A DNA stretch of 64,000 bases from Rotaria macrura. Lineage: Eukaryota > Rotifera > Eurotatoria > Philodinida > Philodinidae. The notes below the pieces were generated by a model, which saw only the letters and a program-made list of their open reading frames with translations, was not told where the DNA came from and ran no database searches. Numbering within the stretch: position 1 is the first letter of the stretch; every line of letters starts with the position of its first letter. Where the stretch lies: the NCBI GenBank assembly GCA_900239685.1, contig OENT01000586.1, forward strand, positions 24,240 through 88,239, written 5' to 3'. Position numbers and translations under genes: made by a program. This document shows, in pieces, positions 25,834 through 37,953 of this stretch.

Positions 25834-27231
25834 TCAATATGTGGCATCGCTTGCGGCCGAATCCATACTAGTTCGAGTACGTCGGCGGCTGAAACGTGAC
25901 CGTCGTGGCGGTGTTCTTGATTGATTGCTATTGCTCATCACATAAAGACATACACCCACACATAATAGTATAAGTAATATGAAAACGAAGATTCCGATAC
26001 CAACTAGTTAAGAACGAAAAACATGTGAATGATCGATGTTTGAAAAATAGCATACTGACTGCCGATATAAAGTGCATTGTTGTTCGATTGCGAAGTTTCT
26101 GTAGAATAATAATAGAATATACTATAAGAAATAATTTGAGGACATACCTACGTGCCAACGGTTGTTCTAAGATTGGTCGTGGTGGATTTGTTTGATCTAA
26201 TATATGAAAAGCTCGATTAAAAATAATCATGTGTCAACGAGCTTAACATATAATAATTGGATCTGGTACTGGTGCTTGTGTTGGTGGTGGTTTTGCTGTA
26301 ATATAACAAAAGAAAATTAATCAGCACAATAGTCTATCTCTATGTAAAGACTTACGAGAAGGAAATAATACATTTCCGAGAAGATTACCAACCAAACCGA
26401 AAATTCTCATGTCATCTGTTACATCATTTTCTCTGTTAGATGATTCTGTAAAATATGAACGACAATGATAAATCTAGAACTCAAATTCTAGATAGCATTC
26501 ATCGTCAATGTGCTTTACTCTGACAGATATATGATAATTTTTCAGTACATTCTACATAACTTAGACACAGTGATGTATTAATATCGTTGTTGAAGAATTT
26601 TTTTTGCATACGAATACAATTATTTCGAGATGATGTCTTATTTTGATAATCTATATCACATCGTTCATTCGTACTCATCGAATATTTATCTGTAGTTTAA
26701 TAATTATTTAATGCTCAACTTTATATTTAAACTCACTAGCTGTAATATTAATCCAAAAGCCATCTCTCAAAAATTCATCAAGTTCATAAGCTTGTTTACT
26801 CTTCATCAATATGTTTATTATATTTTGAAATGCCGTATAACTTCGATAATAATCAATATGTAGTATTTCTGCTGAATACGCCAAACAAATATTTTTGGCT
26901 TTCTCGTATATGATGCCACCTTCGGGCGGTTTTACAAATAAGAGACACGTTTCATTTTGCCATTCGATCCATCCATATGGACAATGAACACATATATTCT
27001 TTGCTGCATTCCAATATGTTTCTATGGATGATATGGAACAAACACATTTACTTGTATTAGAACAAATCAACGAATCACCACAAGATAAATCGTTTGAACA
27101 TAAATCACCAAATGAAGCTAAAAGTAATACATTCAAATGTTAACAATGTTCGAATTCAACGAACCTGATGATATGCAAGAGATGAAGATTAAACTGAGGA
27201 AATCAATGAATGTAAATTGCGAACCCAACAT
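25834..27231 (-). CDS. C-type-lectin-like domain membrane protein B
   Basis: Exons 27165-27231, 26737-27117, 26519-26689, 26356-26445, 26248-26295, 26152-26196, 26060-26098 and 25834-26003 give 336 residues, all introns phase 1. Same plan as paralogue A: signal peptide (MLGSQFTFIDFLSLIFISC), cysteine-rich lead (LICSNTSKCVCS), CTLD (GWIEWQNETC, EGGIIYEKAKNIC, FWIN, CLSYVEC, SYICQ), proline linker (KPPPTQAPVPDP), membrane helix (GIFVFILLILLCVGVCLYV) and a basic tail rich in arginine and serine (RTPPRRSRFSRRRTRTS). It has one more intron than A, splitting the exon before the membrane helix. Calcium-binding triplets are absent. Probably a cell-surface receptor or adhesion protein with unknown ligand. 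The weakest boundary is the GTCAGT donor at the end of exon 7, chosen for phase. Confidence 0.82.
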
Positions 27232-28373
27232 AGAATAGTAGAATTGAATTGAAATTTAGAATACTTACTGAAAGAAATGCGCTAAAATAGTCATAGCTTC
27301 TCTCATAAAATTACATTTAAGCGTTCATATTTACTATGTAAACTTCTAGGGTTCAGTTCTTTTTACACACCATTTTTAAAAAACAAGAACATGAAGAATC
27401 CTGAATTCAACGAGGGTTGAATAAATTTTCTTAAATAGAGAGTTACTAATTATACACAAAACGAGAATTCATTATCTATGTTGATGCATCCATCGTAAAA
27501 ATGTTCAATCTTCTGCCACTAAAAAAGAGAATACGTCAAATTAGATTCTTCATATTAAGCATGTCATATCTATTTGTTTTCGATTTTTTGAAAATCTGTC
27601 TGCTCTATCACGACAATTTTAAAAACTTACATCAACCAATTCCGTCTGTTGCCTAACGAAATGTTTCAAAGTCATAGAGATGCAATTACATTCATGAACA
27701 AGTTTTGTGTCCAAGTCCAATACCATTAACTCACCTTGAATCTACTAGAAAGTGCACGTGACTATTAAATGAAACAAATGAGATCATGTCGACTTTAAAT
27801 CATTCAAAAAATGATATTTTTCATCATTTAATAGATAAGAAGCTGGTAATTGAAATCCAGTTACTAGATTTATCTCAACAAAAGATATTTTTATTCTTAA
27901 ATCTGCTTACGCTGAGCATATCATTCAATTTGTGAACCAAACAAAGTTCAAATCCTAAATCAACACGAAATACTTCAACACATTTATTAAAATATCTATT
28001 TTCCATAAGACTTTGAATTTTACCGAACAAATTCACGATTCTAATCGTAAAATCGACCAACAAGATTGTTGCCACTAGAGCCTTGCAGAATACGACTTTT
28101 CCTTATTTTAACTTATGATAATTATATTAATCAAATTGAAGATAATATTTGAACATTAGATGATGGAATAAAATAATATTTTTCAAAATCTGGTGATCAA
28201 AAAACACATTTTAACCCTGCAGTCAGCCAGTCACTTGATTGATTTCTAATCGATAATGAATCACTATTATTTTCATGTGCAATCATACATTTTCGTTATC
28301 TTTCATTTCTTTCTCTTTCCTATATTATGTATATTTATGTAAGTGTTAACGTTTTTTTCTTTTCAAAACTAAA
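27232..28373. other. Divergent intergenic interval
   Basis: Separates the start of CTLD gene B (minus) from the start of the kleisin gene (plus), so it should contain both promoters. A T-rich stretch precedes the kleisin ATG. No promoter motif can be named with confidence. Confidence 0.45.
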
Positions 28374-29550
28374 ATGTTATCGTTATCAAGTAGTCAAATT
28401 GAACCATCAGCACTACTATCCAATGCTCGATCAACTATTGCAACATTAATTCAACGGCCAAATGTAATCACAACATCAAATGCGTTCGATGAATTTTCAA
28501 TACTCGATAATTTAATTGATGTCAGCAATGATGTTGATCGTTTTGAAGATGGTGAAAGTCGTAAATTTTTAAATATAGCCCAATTAATCACAGCATCAAC
28601 ATGTATTTATTCTCGTCGTGTTGATGCACTTTACAAATTAATAAATACATTTCAAACATCATCATCATCATTATCATCATCGTCGTCATCGAATAATCAA
28701 CATGATGAAAGTATGTCAGATGAAAATCAACCAACAGAATCGATTATAATTCAAAAAGAAGATGAAAATCCATCAAAAATCATAAGACATGAAAAAAAGA
28801 TTAAACCTAAACAACACAATCGTTCATTTATATGTAATGATTTAACAAAAATAAATTTAAATCCATCGAAAAGTTTCTTGATTGATCGAACATCACAATT
28901 TAATTTGAAAATTTTTCAAAAACAAGTACCAATAGGAAATAAACAATTCTGGATAGATGACAATCGACCGATAATATTTGATTTACTTTTTCCTGATGAT
29001 GAAATCATGAACATCAATAAAGATCCTCCACAACAACAAGTTGTCGAACAATTGGTTGATGTACTTAATAAATTATCACCTGTTAAACAGATATCAACAG
29101 TCGATGATAATGACATTCCATTACCGACTTCGGCATACGATGATCAAGAAACATCATGGAATAATGAAAATATAATTGAACAGGAAAAAAGTACTGACAA
29201 GAAAAAAATTAATACTAATCGAAGAAAAAAATTAAAACCTACTATTGATCTTAATATATTTCGTACTGGTCTCACGCAAGAACAACAGGAACAATTTCGT
29301 TTTCATAAAATGAAACCACTATCAAATAAAGTTAAAATTGAACAAACCTATTTTTCCATGAAGAAATTAAATCGTAATCATTTCGATAAATTAATTACAG
29401 GTAATTAGATTTATTGATTTATTTTTTATAGAAATTCAAATCAATAATGAATTGACATCAAATTCGTTGATAGATAATCTCGCTACACGTCAGATATTCA
29501 AAAATGTTAATGTAACAAATCTTAATACTGTACTAACCTTAACCATGTAG
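28374..29550 (+). CDS. NCAPH: Condensin kleisin CAP-H, N-terminal and central part
   Basis: One long exon from the ATG at 28374 reads TTSNAFDEFSILDNLIDV, then LITASTCIYSRRVDALYKLI. This parallels the CAP-H N-terminal motif NKISTKNAF...DASTKIYAVRVDAVH, which contacts the SMC2 neck. A serine run and acidic linker follow. Near the end NKVKIEQTYFSMKKLNRNHF parallels the central CAP-H motif [24 protein letters not shown]. The frame stops at 29408, but an ACAG|GTAATT donor at 29401 and a TTTATAG acceptor at 29431 define a possible 31-bp intron adding 38 residues (exon 29432-29550). The product would then be 381 residues, well short of usual CAP-H (about 700), and the C-terminal winged-helix that binds SMC4 is missing here. 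See 30902-31345. CAP-H is the non-SMC bridge of condensin I in mitotic chromosome compaction. Confidence 0.7.
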
Positions 29551-30901
29551 ATCAATAATAGATAATTCGAATATAATCTGTTTGATAGTTCTCAAACACT
29601 TCTATAGATCATACTTCAGTTTCTATCGAGAAAAGGAATATTTCAACATTCTATTTGATGTTGTTGTTAATGTTCGAATTGTAAAATTGAAAGAAGAGGA
29701 TATTTTTCATGGAATGTTCTCTCGTTGACTCCTTCTTTCATCTCGATTTACAACTCGATGACTAAATTGTTTCATCAACAATGAGAAGAAAAAAACACAT
29801 TCACCTTGTATAATTGCCTGATTGTAATAAAGAAAAATGGATACCGTACCAGAATAGGTTAAGCCGAATCTGGATTCAGAAGCCGAGGCTAGTATTGATA
29901 TTGAATACTACTGACGTTCGGACACAGATATGAGATTTAAGAATTCTTATCAATCATTCAATTTCCTTGGTGACTTTTTTTGCATAAAGAAACTATTTGT
30001 TCCCATATGACAAAGCTAATTGAAGTGATTCGTTGCTATAAGCTGTATTATCGATGTCAAGATATTATCCATGAAAATATATCCTAATGATCAATCAAAT
30101 TTCCATGATAAACTTATGAATGATTGATCATCGAGAATTTGAAATTTCAAGTGGCAGCAAAATAAATTCCTTTCGATCATTTTATAGTAGTCGTTTTAAA
30201 ATTCATCGTACAAAGATCTAGCACTGGATGAACAGGAAAAAAATATGTATCACTTGTTTATCCATGCAGTATGAATACGGCTCATATAAATAAATAAACA
30301 ACGAGTCAACATAGTCAATGTATCATAGTACAATTGTTATAAATATGCCATCAGACAGCTTCAAACATCAAGAATCGGGTACTTCGATTCAAAAAAATTT
30401 TAGATACTTCTTTAGAACCACAACTATCAGAATGATGTCAAGTATTAATGATTTTGATTGTTGATTTTTGCATACATTTTAAAGACATACGTATGTACTG
30501 TTTGCTATACGTAAGACTGATATGCCATCACTCTGCATATTGTGAATACAGCAAATATTATAATTAGAAGTCACTGTAAAATAATGGTAAAGCCGACATG
30601 TATTATTATAATTAATATCGTTTCATTAAAAAAGTTAAGATATTGAGATATATTATGAATTCACTCCAGAAAAACTTTCCCAACAATCTTAATAAGTCAT
30701 TAAATAACTAGTTCCTATAGAGTCATGCTTTTTCATATATCATTCTATCTTTCAATGAGCAGAATTTCTGTGAATGGTTTACTTTGTTCAAAATGATTTA
30801 TCTTATTCTGTTCAATAGAATGTCCATCGTCGATTTTATCGATTTTCATCTATCCAACGATAACAATTCATCATTCAACTATTCGTGAACGATACTCCAT
30901 A
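29551..30901. other. Interval between the two kleisin-like reading frames
   Basis: About 1.35 kb with no coding chain found. It may be intergenic or, if the two kleisin parts form one gene, a long intron running from the donor at 29401. A palindromic patch near 29850-29930 was noticed but not classified. Confidence 0.4.
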
Positions 30902-31345
30902 ATGATCGACAAACCATTGTCTCGAATTAATCGTTCAACACCTCCTATACCGATTTCAGATGTAATCAATGAAAATTACTTGATGTCGCCACCATCATCA
31001 CCTATTCCGTCATTTATTCCTGACTTCGATGAAGACATACAAGAAGATGTCGATGTTCGTCTTCAAACTGATATGGAACACATACTTGATTCGGCTATAT
31101 CTCATTCAAATGAAGAACAAGAACATAATAAAATATTTCTTGAACTTCGTTCATTAATAATGACATACATGAATGAACATGATTCAGTAGAAGCAGTGAA
31201 TCTTGATGATTTACTCGAATCTCTACATGATAATTATTCATTGCCACTTATTTTTAGTCAATTATTACATTTATGTGCTTCAAAACAACGTTACTATATT
31301 CATTCGACATCTGATGATAACTTATTTATAAAAAAACTGTTTTAG
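30902..31345 (+). CDS. Kleisin C-terminal winged-helix-like protein, possibly the CAP-H C-terminus
   Basis: A 147-codon frame from ATG to TAG. Its N-terminal 60 residues are proline-rich then acidic (SPPSSPIPSFIPDFDEDIQE). The last 60 contain NYSLPLIFSQLLHLCASKQ followed by YYI and an acidic end. This matches the spacing of the CAP-H C-terminal winged helix ([20 protein letters not shown]), which binds the SMC4 ATPase head. It lies 1.35 kb downstream of the N-terminal CAP-H frame on the same strand. Either the two are one gene with a long intron, or the kleisin is encoded as two polypeptides. The ATG is plausible, but the frame also stays open about 35 codons upstream, so an acceptor such as TTCAATAG near 30820 could feed it instead. 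RAD21-type winged helices look similar, so the exact kleisin class is inference. Confidence 0.6.
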   Translation: MIDKPLSRINRSTPPIPISDVINENYLMSPPSSPIPSFIPDFDEDIQEDVDVRLQTDMEHILDSAISHSNEEQEHNKIFLELRSLIMTYMNEHDSVEAVNLDDLLESLHDNYSLPLIFSQLLHLCASKQRYYIHSTSDDNLFIKKLF

Positions 31346-32977
31346 ACTAATTGTTTTACATAGATTTCTGAACTAGTTTTCATTTACTTACGAGTGTTTA
31401 TTTGTTGACAACAATGAATAGATTTCTTTAGCACAGTGAATATGTTTGATTTTTGTCTTCGAATATGAAGAAACTAAAAGTTCTTTTTCTTATCATGTAT
31501 GAAAGATAACAATCAGAAAAATGTTTCTAAAATTATCACGCTACGAAAATGAACATATACTCATTTTTAGTGATAGAATTTACTTCCGTTTTAGAACAAT
31601 ATGTGTTTCATTCAATCATGTGAAGTATATTAGAAGAAATTCACAAACTTAATCATTGCTATTGTTTGAATTGTTTTTACCTGTTCACTCTCTACAATCA
31701 CTTGTCAGATTCTCACTGATTAACATAATTTTTTTACATTTATCAAGTATTCGTTGCAAGCGCAGTGTTGCTTCTGGAAATAGTTAAAGAATTAAACTTT
31801 TAAGTTTTCTCTTTTCTACTAAAATTGTCTTCGCAGAATATTAAAAAAAAACTTCTTTCGTACGAATTTCATGCTTTTTTTTATTGATAAAAATATGATT
31901 TTGAAAAACTGACATTCAATTTTACATGTAAACAAGAGTTAAAGCTCGGTTCGTTTATTTGAATACGAAAAAAAGCTAACAAAAAACAATTATATCTGAA
32001 TCGTAGAGTTGTCTATCTGCATGCATAGTTAAGAAGTCTATTGTTTAATTCATTATCTATCATTTCTATGTATGCACGAAATTGTAGACATTTCTTTCGA
32101 AAATGATGTACTATAGAATAATACGAAAGAATTCGAGTGGAAAATATGAACTTAATGACTACAACGTTAATCATGAAAATTCATCATTTAAAATTTTTCA
32201 TATAACAAATAGGTTTCCTTTGTGACTTAATTATTGTCAAGATTTCTTTTTACTACTCGATGTACGATATATTTTAGTGCTGTAAAATGATGGTTGCTAA
32301 GAAAACTGAATCAAGATACTAACTCGTCCGTTTGATATGAACTAATGATCGTTGTATTTTCTCATAGGAAATAATGTCATCGAAGTCCATACGTAAAGAG
32401 TTTAAGTATCGGATCCAGCCTGTGATACAATCCTTTGTTTGTTTAGTTACTGATTTTCGTTGAGAATAGTATTCGATGGGAAATAGTTGCGAATTCATAT
32501 ATTTATTGGTAGAAGAATCGTCGTAGCTCGAGCTCGATATTTTAATGTATGATTTCATTCAATTGTTGAATTATGTTCTTTAAACTGTTTAATAGAATCA
32601 ATTATTCTTATTTAACTTCACGTTCGTGACTTACTTTTTATTACATATGTGTTGAGCTGAGATTCTCATCTGTCAGAGGACAATCGAGATGCATTAGCAT
32701 GATTTCATTTCATCGAATCTGACTAGCTTACACTAAATACTGTACACATCATGCAGTCAACAGAACGAGATACATGAAGATCGTACGATTTGAAAATCTT
32801 TCCTCATATTATGAATCACAAAATGAAAAGATAGTAACATAATACTTGAGTAGATTATATTTTATATTTCAGGACTTAATTGACAAATAGAAAGTTCAAT
32901 TGAATACGTAATATTAATAATGAATTCATTTGAACATAACTTGTGATGCCGATAGATTGTTGGGTCATTGTTTTCTT
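31346..32977. other. Convergent intergenic interval
   Basis: Lies between the ends of the kleisin-like ORF (plus) and CTLD gene C (minus). A 79-codon minus-strand frame at 32319-32558 looks moderately protein-like (hydrophilic, S-, Y- and K-rich) but has no family signature or supporting splice chain and is not called. Confidence 0.45.
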
Positions 32978-34732
32978 CTATTCATCCACCATACTTCCCA
33001 CAGAACTAGCAGCACTTGGTCTAAATTGAGATTCCTTTGTTCTTCTACCATTGCGACTAGGCAAACTGCTGTTTTTCTTTTTTACAATTATGAATCCAGC
33101 AATGGCTCCTATAATAACAAATATTCCAACACCAGCAATTATGATTATATTCTTAGTTGAGAGGAAACTATTTGCTTCATGAAGCTGAAAATAGAAATAG
33201 AATGTTTTCATTTTTCTATAGGAAATTTTACAATTGATAACATACAGCTGCTGCTTGTGAATCTGTATCATCTGACATAAATTCAGGATCTGGTGGAGGT
33301 GAAGGTGGTGGTTCTTCAAAATCGATAGTTTCATCTCCTGATGCAGATCCAGTGTTATCATCAGTACCTACATTACAACGTGTCATAAATGAATTGAACT
33401 ACAATGCTCAACGTCGTTTAAAATTTTTTTTCACAAACCATGATTCGTAGTCGTTGCCAATAACATACTGGCCGCATTCATTTCACATATAAATGGATAT
33501 TTATTACTACAATAGTCATCGGCCAAACACAGAAAATTGTAATCTTTACTACCGAAATTGTATGTAATACATTGTTCACGTTCACTACGACCAGTACCTA
33601 TCAAAAGCAATAGAATGAATCAATGATAGAGATTGTGCGCTTAGGACAATCGTTGACATCTTCTGCCCACTTTTTCTGCCTTCCAACATATTTGATGGTT
33701 CAGATTCCAGCGTGGAACAGCAATCCACAACAATGCAAATTTTTTTTTAAATGGAAAATCATCATAAAATCTAGTTACTTTAGGTAGTGGCTACGATTTC
33801 AGAAGAATTCAAGAATGAATCTTCAACAGATCCTACTCGTACTATTTCGTACAGAAATTTTAGATTCACCATTGAGATATAAACAATCATAAATATGATT
33901 ATCTTTTAGCAATTTACCAGTTTTACTTGATAATGTTGGTTCTTTTTCTAAATCGTAGCCTGCATGCTTTGTTCGATCACACCATTTATCATTAGATATA
34001 TCGATTTGCATACCTTTAGGATCTGTCCATTTTACAGTAAATGCTGCAAGAGAATGCGTTCCACTTTGCATCAATGATTATTAAAAAAAAATAATAATAA
34101 TGATAAAACGTACGAGTAAATGAACTTATTGTAGCACTACTCCATGCAACATATGGCTTTCCTGACTCTGGTTTCATAAACGTATTCCAAAAGTGTACAA
34201 AACTGGTCGTTCCTATCCAATTTTGTATAACAGGTCGAATAAATTTTTCATCATGATTATCACGCCATGTAAATAAATCAGCATATTGTGTACGACAATG
34301 ATTTCTAGATGCTTCCCATGTTTTTAATTCATTAAAATATCTATAACATCTATCGTCTATTCTCATTCATATAGATTTATATAATATAAATTTCATTCGA
34401 TATCAATGTTTACCTGTGACCGTATAGCCTGTTGCACATATAGCACACCTCGATCCTATAGAAGACATAACATGAGAAATAATATATTTATCTTTGATTA
34501 GTTAACCTGTCCAAAAACGTCTTTCATCTCTATTACAAATACATGTTGTACCTAAACATTTTTGATGTTGATCACAATTACTATCACTTTTACAATAGCC
34601 TCCATAACTAGTTGCTGATGTAGATGTAAACAAATAATGAAAATAAAAACTTATTGAATTCGATTTATATTTACCCGATATAAGTGGATGTTGAAAGATG
34701 AATAATAAAAGAAATATTTTTACTCGAAACAT
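32978..34732 (-). CDS. C-type-lectin-like domain membrane protein C
   Basis: Exons 34675-34732, 34507-34614, 34414-34455, 34114-34356, 33843-34043, 33658-33777, 33439-33597, 33246-33367 and 32978-33184 give 419 residues. All introns are phase 1 except the last (phase 0). Signal peptide (MFRVKIFLLLFIFQ), a cysteine-rich segment (GGYCKSDSNCDQHQKC, CIC), then a long CTLD-like region opening with DDRCYRYFNELKTWEASRNHC and closing with CLADDYC and PFICEM. A proline-rich acidic linker (EEPPPSPPPDPE) precedes a membrane helix (IIIIAGVGIFVIIGAIAGFI) and a basic, serine-rich tail. Same architecture as genes A and B but strongly diverged, with a longer loop region. The exon 6 acceptor (CCTAAAG) and donor (GTCAAC) are weak and were chosen for phase. 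Surface recognition role inferred, ligand unknown. Confidence 0.75.
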
Positions 34733-35962
34733 ATGGAATTTAATAGGCTAACGTAGACAAACTGAACAGTTTTAATTGACAGTATTAATGTCGTTTATGA
34801 AAGATACGAATGCATGAGAAGCGCCAAAAAAGAAACCAAATAAATAATATTCAATAGTCAGTATTTTTTCTTTGCTATCATCATCTATGCATAGCTACAG
34901 ATTTGTCGTATTTTAAATTTTGAAAAATTTCATTGTATCAAAGTACGATTAAACATGTCATGTTTTCCTCGTGAAAACTTATACTTATAAACTTCTTTCA
35001 GAAAGATGTTTCTTATCAACAATCGAAAAATAGTGAGATCATCTTTTTCTATTAAATCAATTATGTTTTCTAAAACGTCTTGAAAGAAAATGATGATTAT
35101 ATTTCTTGAATTCATAAATATCTTCATTCACAATCTCGTTTTCAAAAATTTCTTCTACATAGTTTACATTGACTTCAATAAAAGACAACGATAGATTGAA
35201 TGAGCACAACAATTGATGTCTACATTAATCTCAAGACTCATTCCTATAGCTCAACCACAATCCTTCATCATCTCTTAGTCAAAGTCTTTATTAGTGAAGT
35301 GTTAGTGAAACACTTGTATTTCACATATGACAATTATCAAGCGAAATATATAGGATCGAACACATGCGCATACTGTACCATGTTATATATATATTATATT
35401 CAATCAAAACGTATTTTTAAGTTTCATATCCGAAGAAAAAACGAATCCAACTTCTCGAGAAATTTTAATGAAGTTCGTAACCACATCTACTACTTTCCTG
35501 TGTAACATTGCATCTAAGATTTGAGAAAAATAAATAGTAAGACTATGAATTGATTTACAGAAATTTCATTCGAACAGGTTTTTATCATACTTCTGATACT
35601 TAAGAATGTACCAGTAGAGAATAATGACACCAATGAATGATGAATTTTTCACTATTTCTTCTAGTTCTTGAATCCTTCCACTATTTCACATGCAAATAAA
35701 ATTAATGCATAGGTTCGATTATTGTTAAAATTAGAACATTGAAGGTATATGCAAAGAAATTCTTTCGTTTTTTGCGTAATCATTATAGTCTGTTATTAAA
35801 ACATTCAATACAACTATATGTCTTATCACTAGTGACACCTCTTACTTTTCTATGACGAGACATACACATAGATCAAAACAAAGAACTGTAATCGTATATT
35901 CTTACAGTTTTCATATCATTCATTTATTCGATATTAAAACATAGAAAGACGAAAGAAGACAG
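34733..35962. other. Divergent intergenic interval
   Basis: Separates the starts of CTLD gene C (minus) and the TDP2-like gene (plus). Only chance frames are seen (for example 35200-35505). It presumably holds both promoters, but no motif can be named. Confidence 0.45.
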
Positions 35963-37953
35963 ATGACGTCAGTTTCAGTAGATGATAATCATACCGTAGA
36001 CGATGAAGCATTATCCGATCTTGATAATGATAAATCATTATCAAGTACGACAAGTGATTCATCAAATGAATGTCCATTTAGTGCTGATATAGCATCAAAA
36101 GTTAGCGCAGGATTTGCTAAAGCAACTGGCATTGATATTGAATTCGCTGTTCAATTACTTAAAGATCATGGTTGGAATATTGATCAAGCTCTAAAAGCTA
36201 CATATGAAGCAAAAGAACAGGCACAATCAATGATGACTACAAAGTAAAATTAAAATAAACGCCTTATAGTTTATTTTTGAAGTGCATACTATTCATTGTT
36301 AGACAAAATTGGAAAGATTCGAATGAAAAATTTTTCAAAATTTTATCATGGAATACTGATGCAGCAGATAGTGATGAGGTTGATGTGAATGATTTAATTC
36401 AACAACGAACAGAAACTATGGTTGAAATTTTACTTCGGTAGAATAACAACACGAACTACTACTAGATAGTTCTTTTCATTGCTAGTAGAATTTTTATTTT
36501 TCAATATTAGAGAAGAGCCTGATGTTATTCTTCTGCAACAAATTGGAACATTTGCATTAACACTGATTATCACATGTCTTTCATCATTATATGATGATGA
36601 ATCAATTCAAATTGGTACTTACGGAAAAGAAAACTAACAAACACAGTATTCTCAATATTGATCGATATTTTTTAGATTCATCTGAAAATTCTAATTATGT
36701 GTCGATATTTACACGAAAATCAACGATGAAAAAGAAAAATGTATCAATTGTAAAACATTTCGATGATTGGAATATGATTAAAGTCGAAGTAAATATTTCA
36801 TTTTATAATAACAACTTGCTGACTACATGTCTTTCGTGCTTTCCGAAACAATCGATCTGTATAATAAAGTCAAGATGAATTGTTTCAAATCAATTTGTAT
36901 CTCCTATTTCTAAAGAGTTTAATATGAGGATAAAAATGACTTTCACTTGAAAAACAGATTCCTACTCATATATCAATGATTATAATCGTTAGTCGAAGAT
37001 CGATCTAAATAATTCATGATAATTTTCTGAAAATGACATCTTATAGACACATTTGATTGGTTACAACAAAAGATTTTAGAATTCAGAGTAATCGAACATG
37101 TCACTTAGAATGAAAATCATCCTGACTTTCAAATGGATAGTATTTTATATGATTGGAATTCGGTTTTGAACTGTTTTTGATAGTATTCGATTAGAAGTTT
37201 ATATTGATTGAAAACTATTATTGCTGACGGTGTTATCCGATGAGAAATCAGAATTGAACCAGCAAACGAAGTTTGTTCTTTTGCAGCAAACATATTGAAT
37301 CATATGTCTATCCTAATGTCAAATATTTGTAGATACTAAGATACTCTTAAACAAAAATGATCAACTCTTCATCAGTACGAGAAAATTTCCGTGCAATGCT
37401 GATCAATTATTGAAAATGTGATATCTTGATTAAAAAAAAAAGAAGCTCTATTTATATATATTATGTAGGTTGAATACAAAAATTCGATTAATATTGATTT
37501 GTTTAATGCTTTCATTGATGAACATACTTTTTCATATTGTTTCGAAGAAATTAATAAAAATAATTCGAATCATATTGTCTTATTTGGTACAAGTAGTCAA
37601 GTAAGTATTGATTAATTTATCTTTGTTTTTTTGTTACGAACGATAACTTTCATAAATAGATTTCGGATAATTTCTGGAATTCTCATACAACTAATCTCAA
37701 TGATTTATGGGTTATGACAGATCAACGACCTGAAGCAACTTATACATTTGATCCGGCGTTGAATTCAAACATAAATGAAAGAAGTGCACCTCAACGGTAT
37801 GATCGAATATTTTTCAGATCATCAACATCGATTAATAATCAATTTAAACCTGTTCATATGGAATTAGAAGGTATTCAACATATCAAAACATCGAATGATC
37901 ATTTTCCATCTACTCATTGGGCAATACAAGGCTATTTTGATGTTGATACTTAG
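35963..37953 (+). CDS. TDP2: TDP2-like endonuclease/exonuclease/phosphatase protein with altered active site
   Basis: Exons 35963-36243, 36303-36437, 36511-36614, 36676-36788, 37469-37600 and 37660-37953 give 352 residues, close to human TDP2 (362). After an acidic, serine-rich start comes a UBA-like helical segment (about residues 38-85). The EEP fold follows with ILSWNTDAAD, PDVILLQQI, SIFTRKSTMKKK, TYTFD, YDRIFFR and FPSTHW, in the same order as TDP2. TDP2 removes 5'-tyrosyl-linked topoisomerase II from DNA ends. Here several catalytic positions differ from human TDP2: the Mg-binding Glu of LQE (E152) is Gln, GDTN (with D262) reads GTSS, SDHW reads STHW, and the SHLES loop is not found. 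The Asn of the first motif (N120) and the final His (H351) remain. Exon 4 to 5 spans a 680-bp intron. Likely a pseudoenzyme or strongly diverged paralogue. Confidence 0.8.

Noticed and set aside
32319-32558. 79-codon minus-strand ORF upstream of a GTTAGT-like donor
   Set aside because: Moderately protein-like but no family signature, no second exon in phase, and isolated between convergent genes.
37099-37113. Reading of C-H-L-E then stop in the large TDP2-like intron, resembling the SHLES catalytic loop
   Set aside because: Only four residues, no surrounding homology, immediately followed by TGA, and no acceptor or donor to include it. Most likely coincidence, but worth remembering when checking the missing loop.
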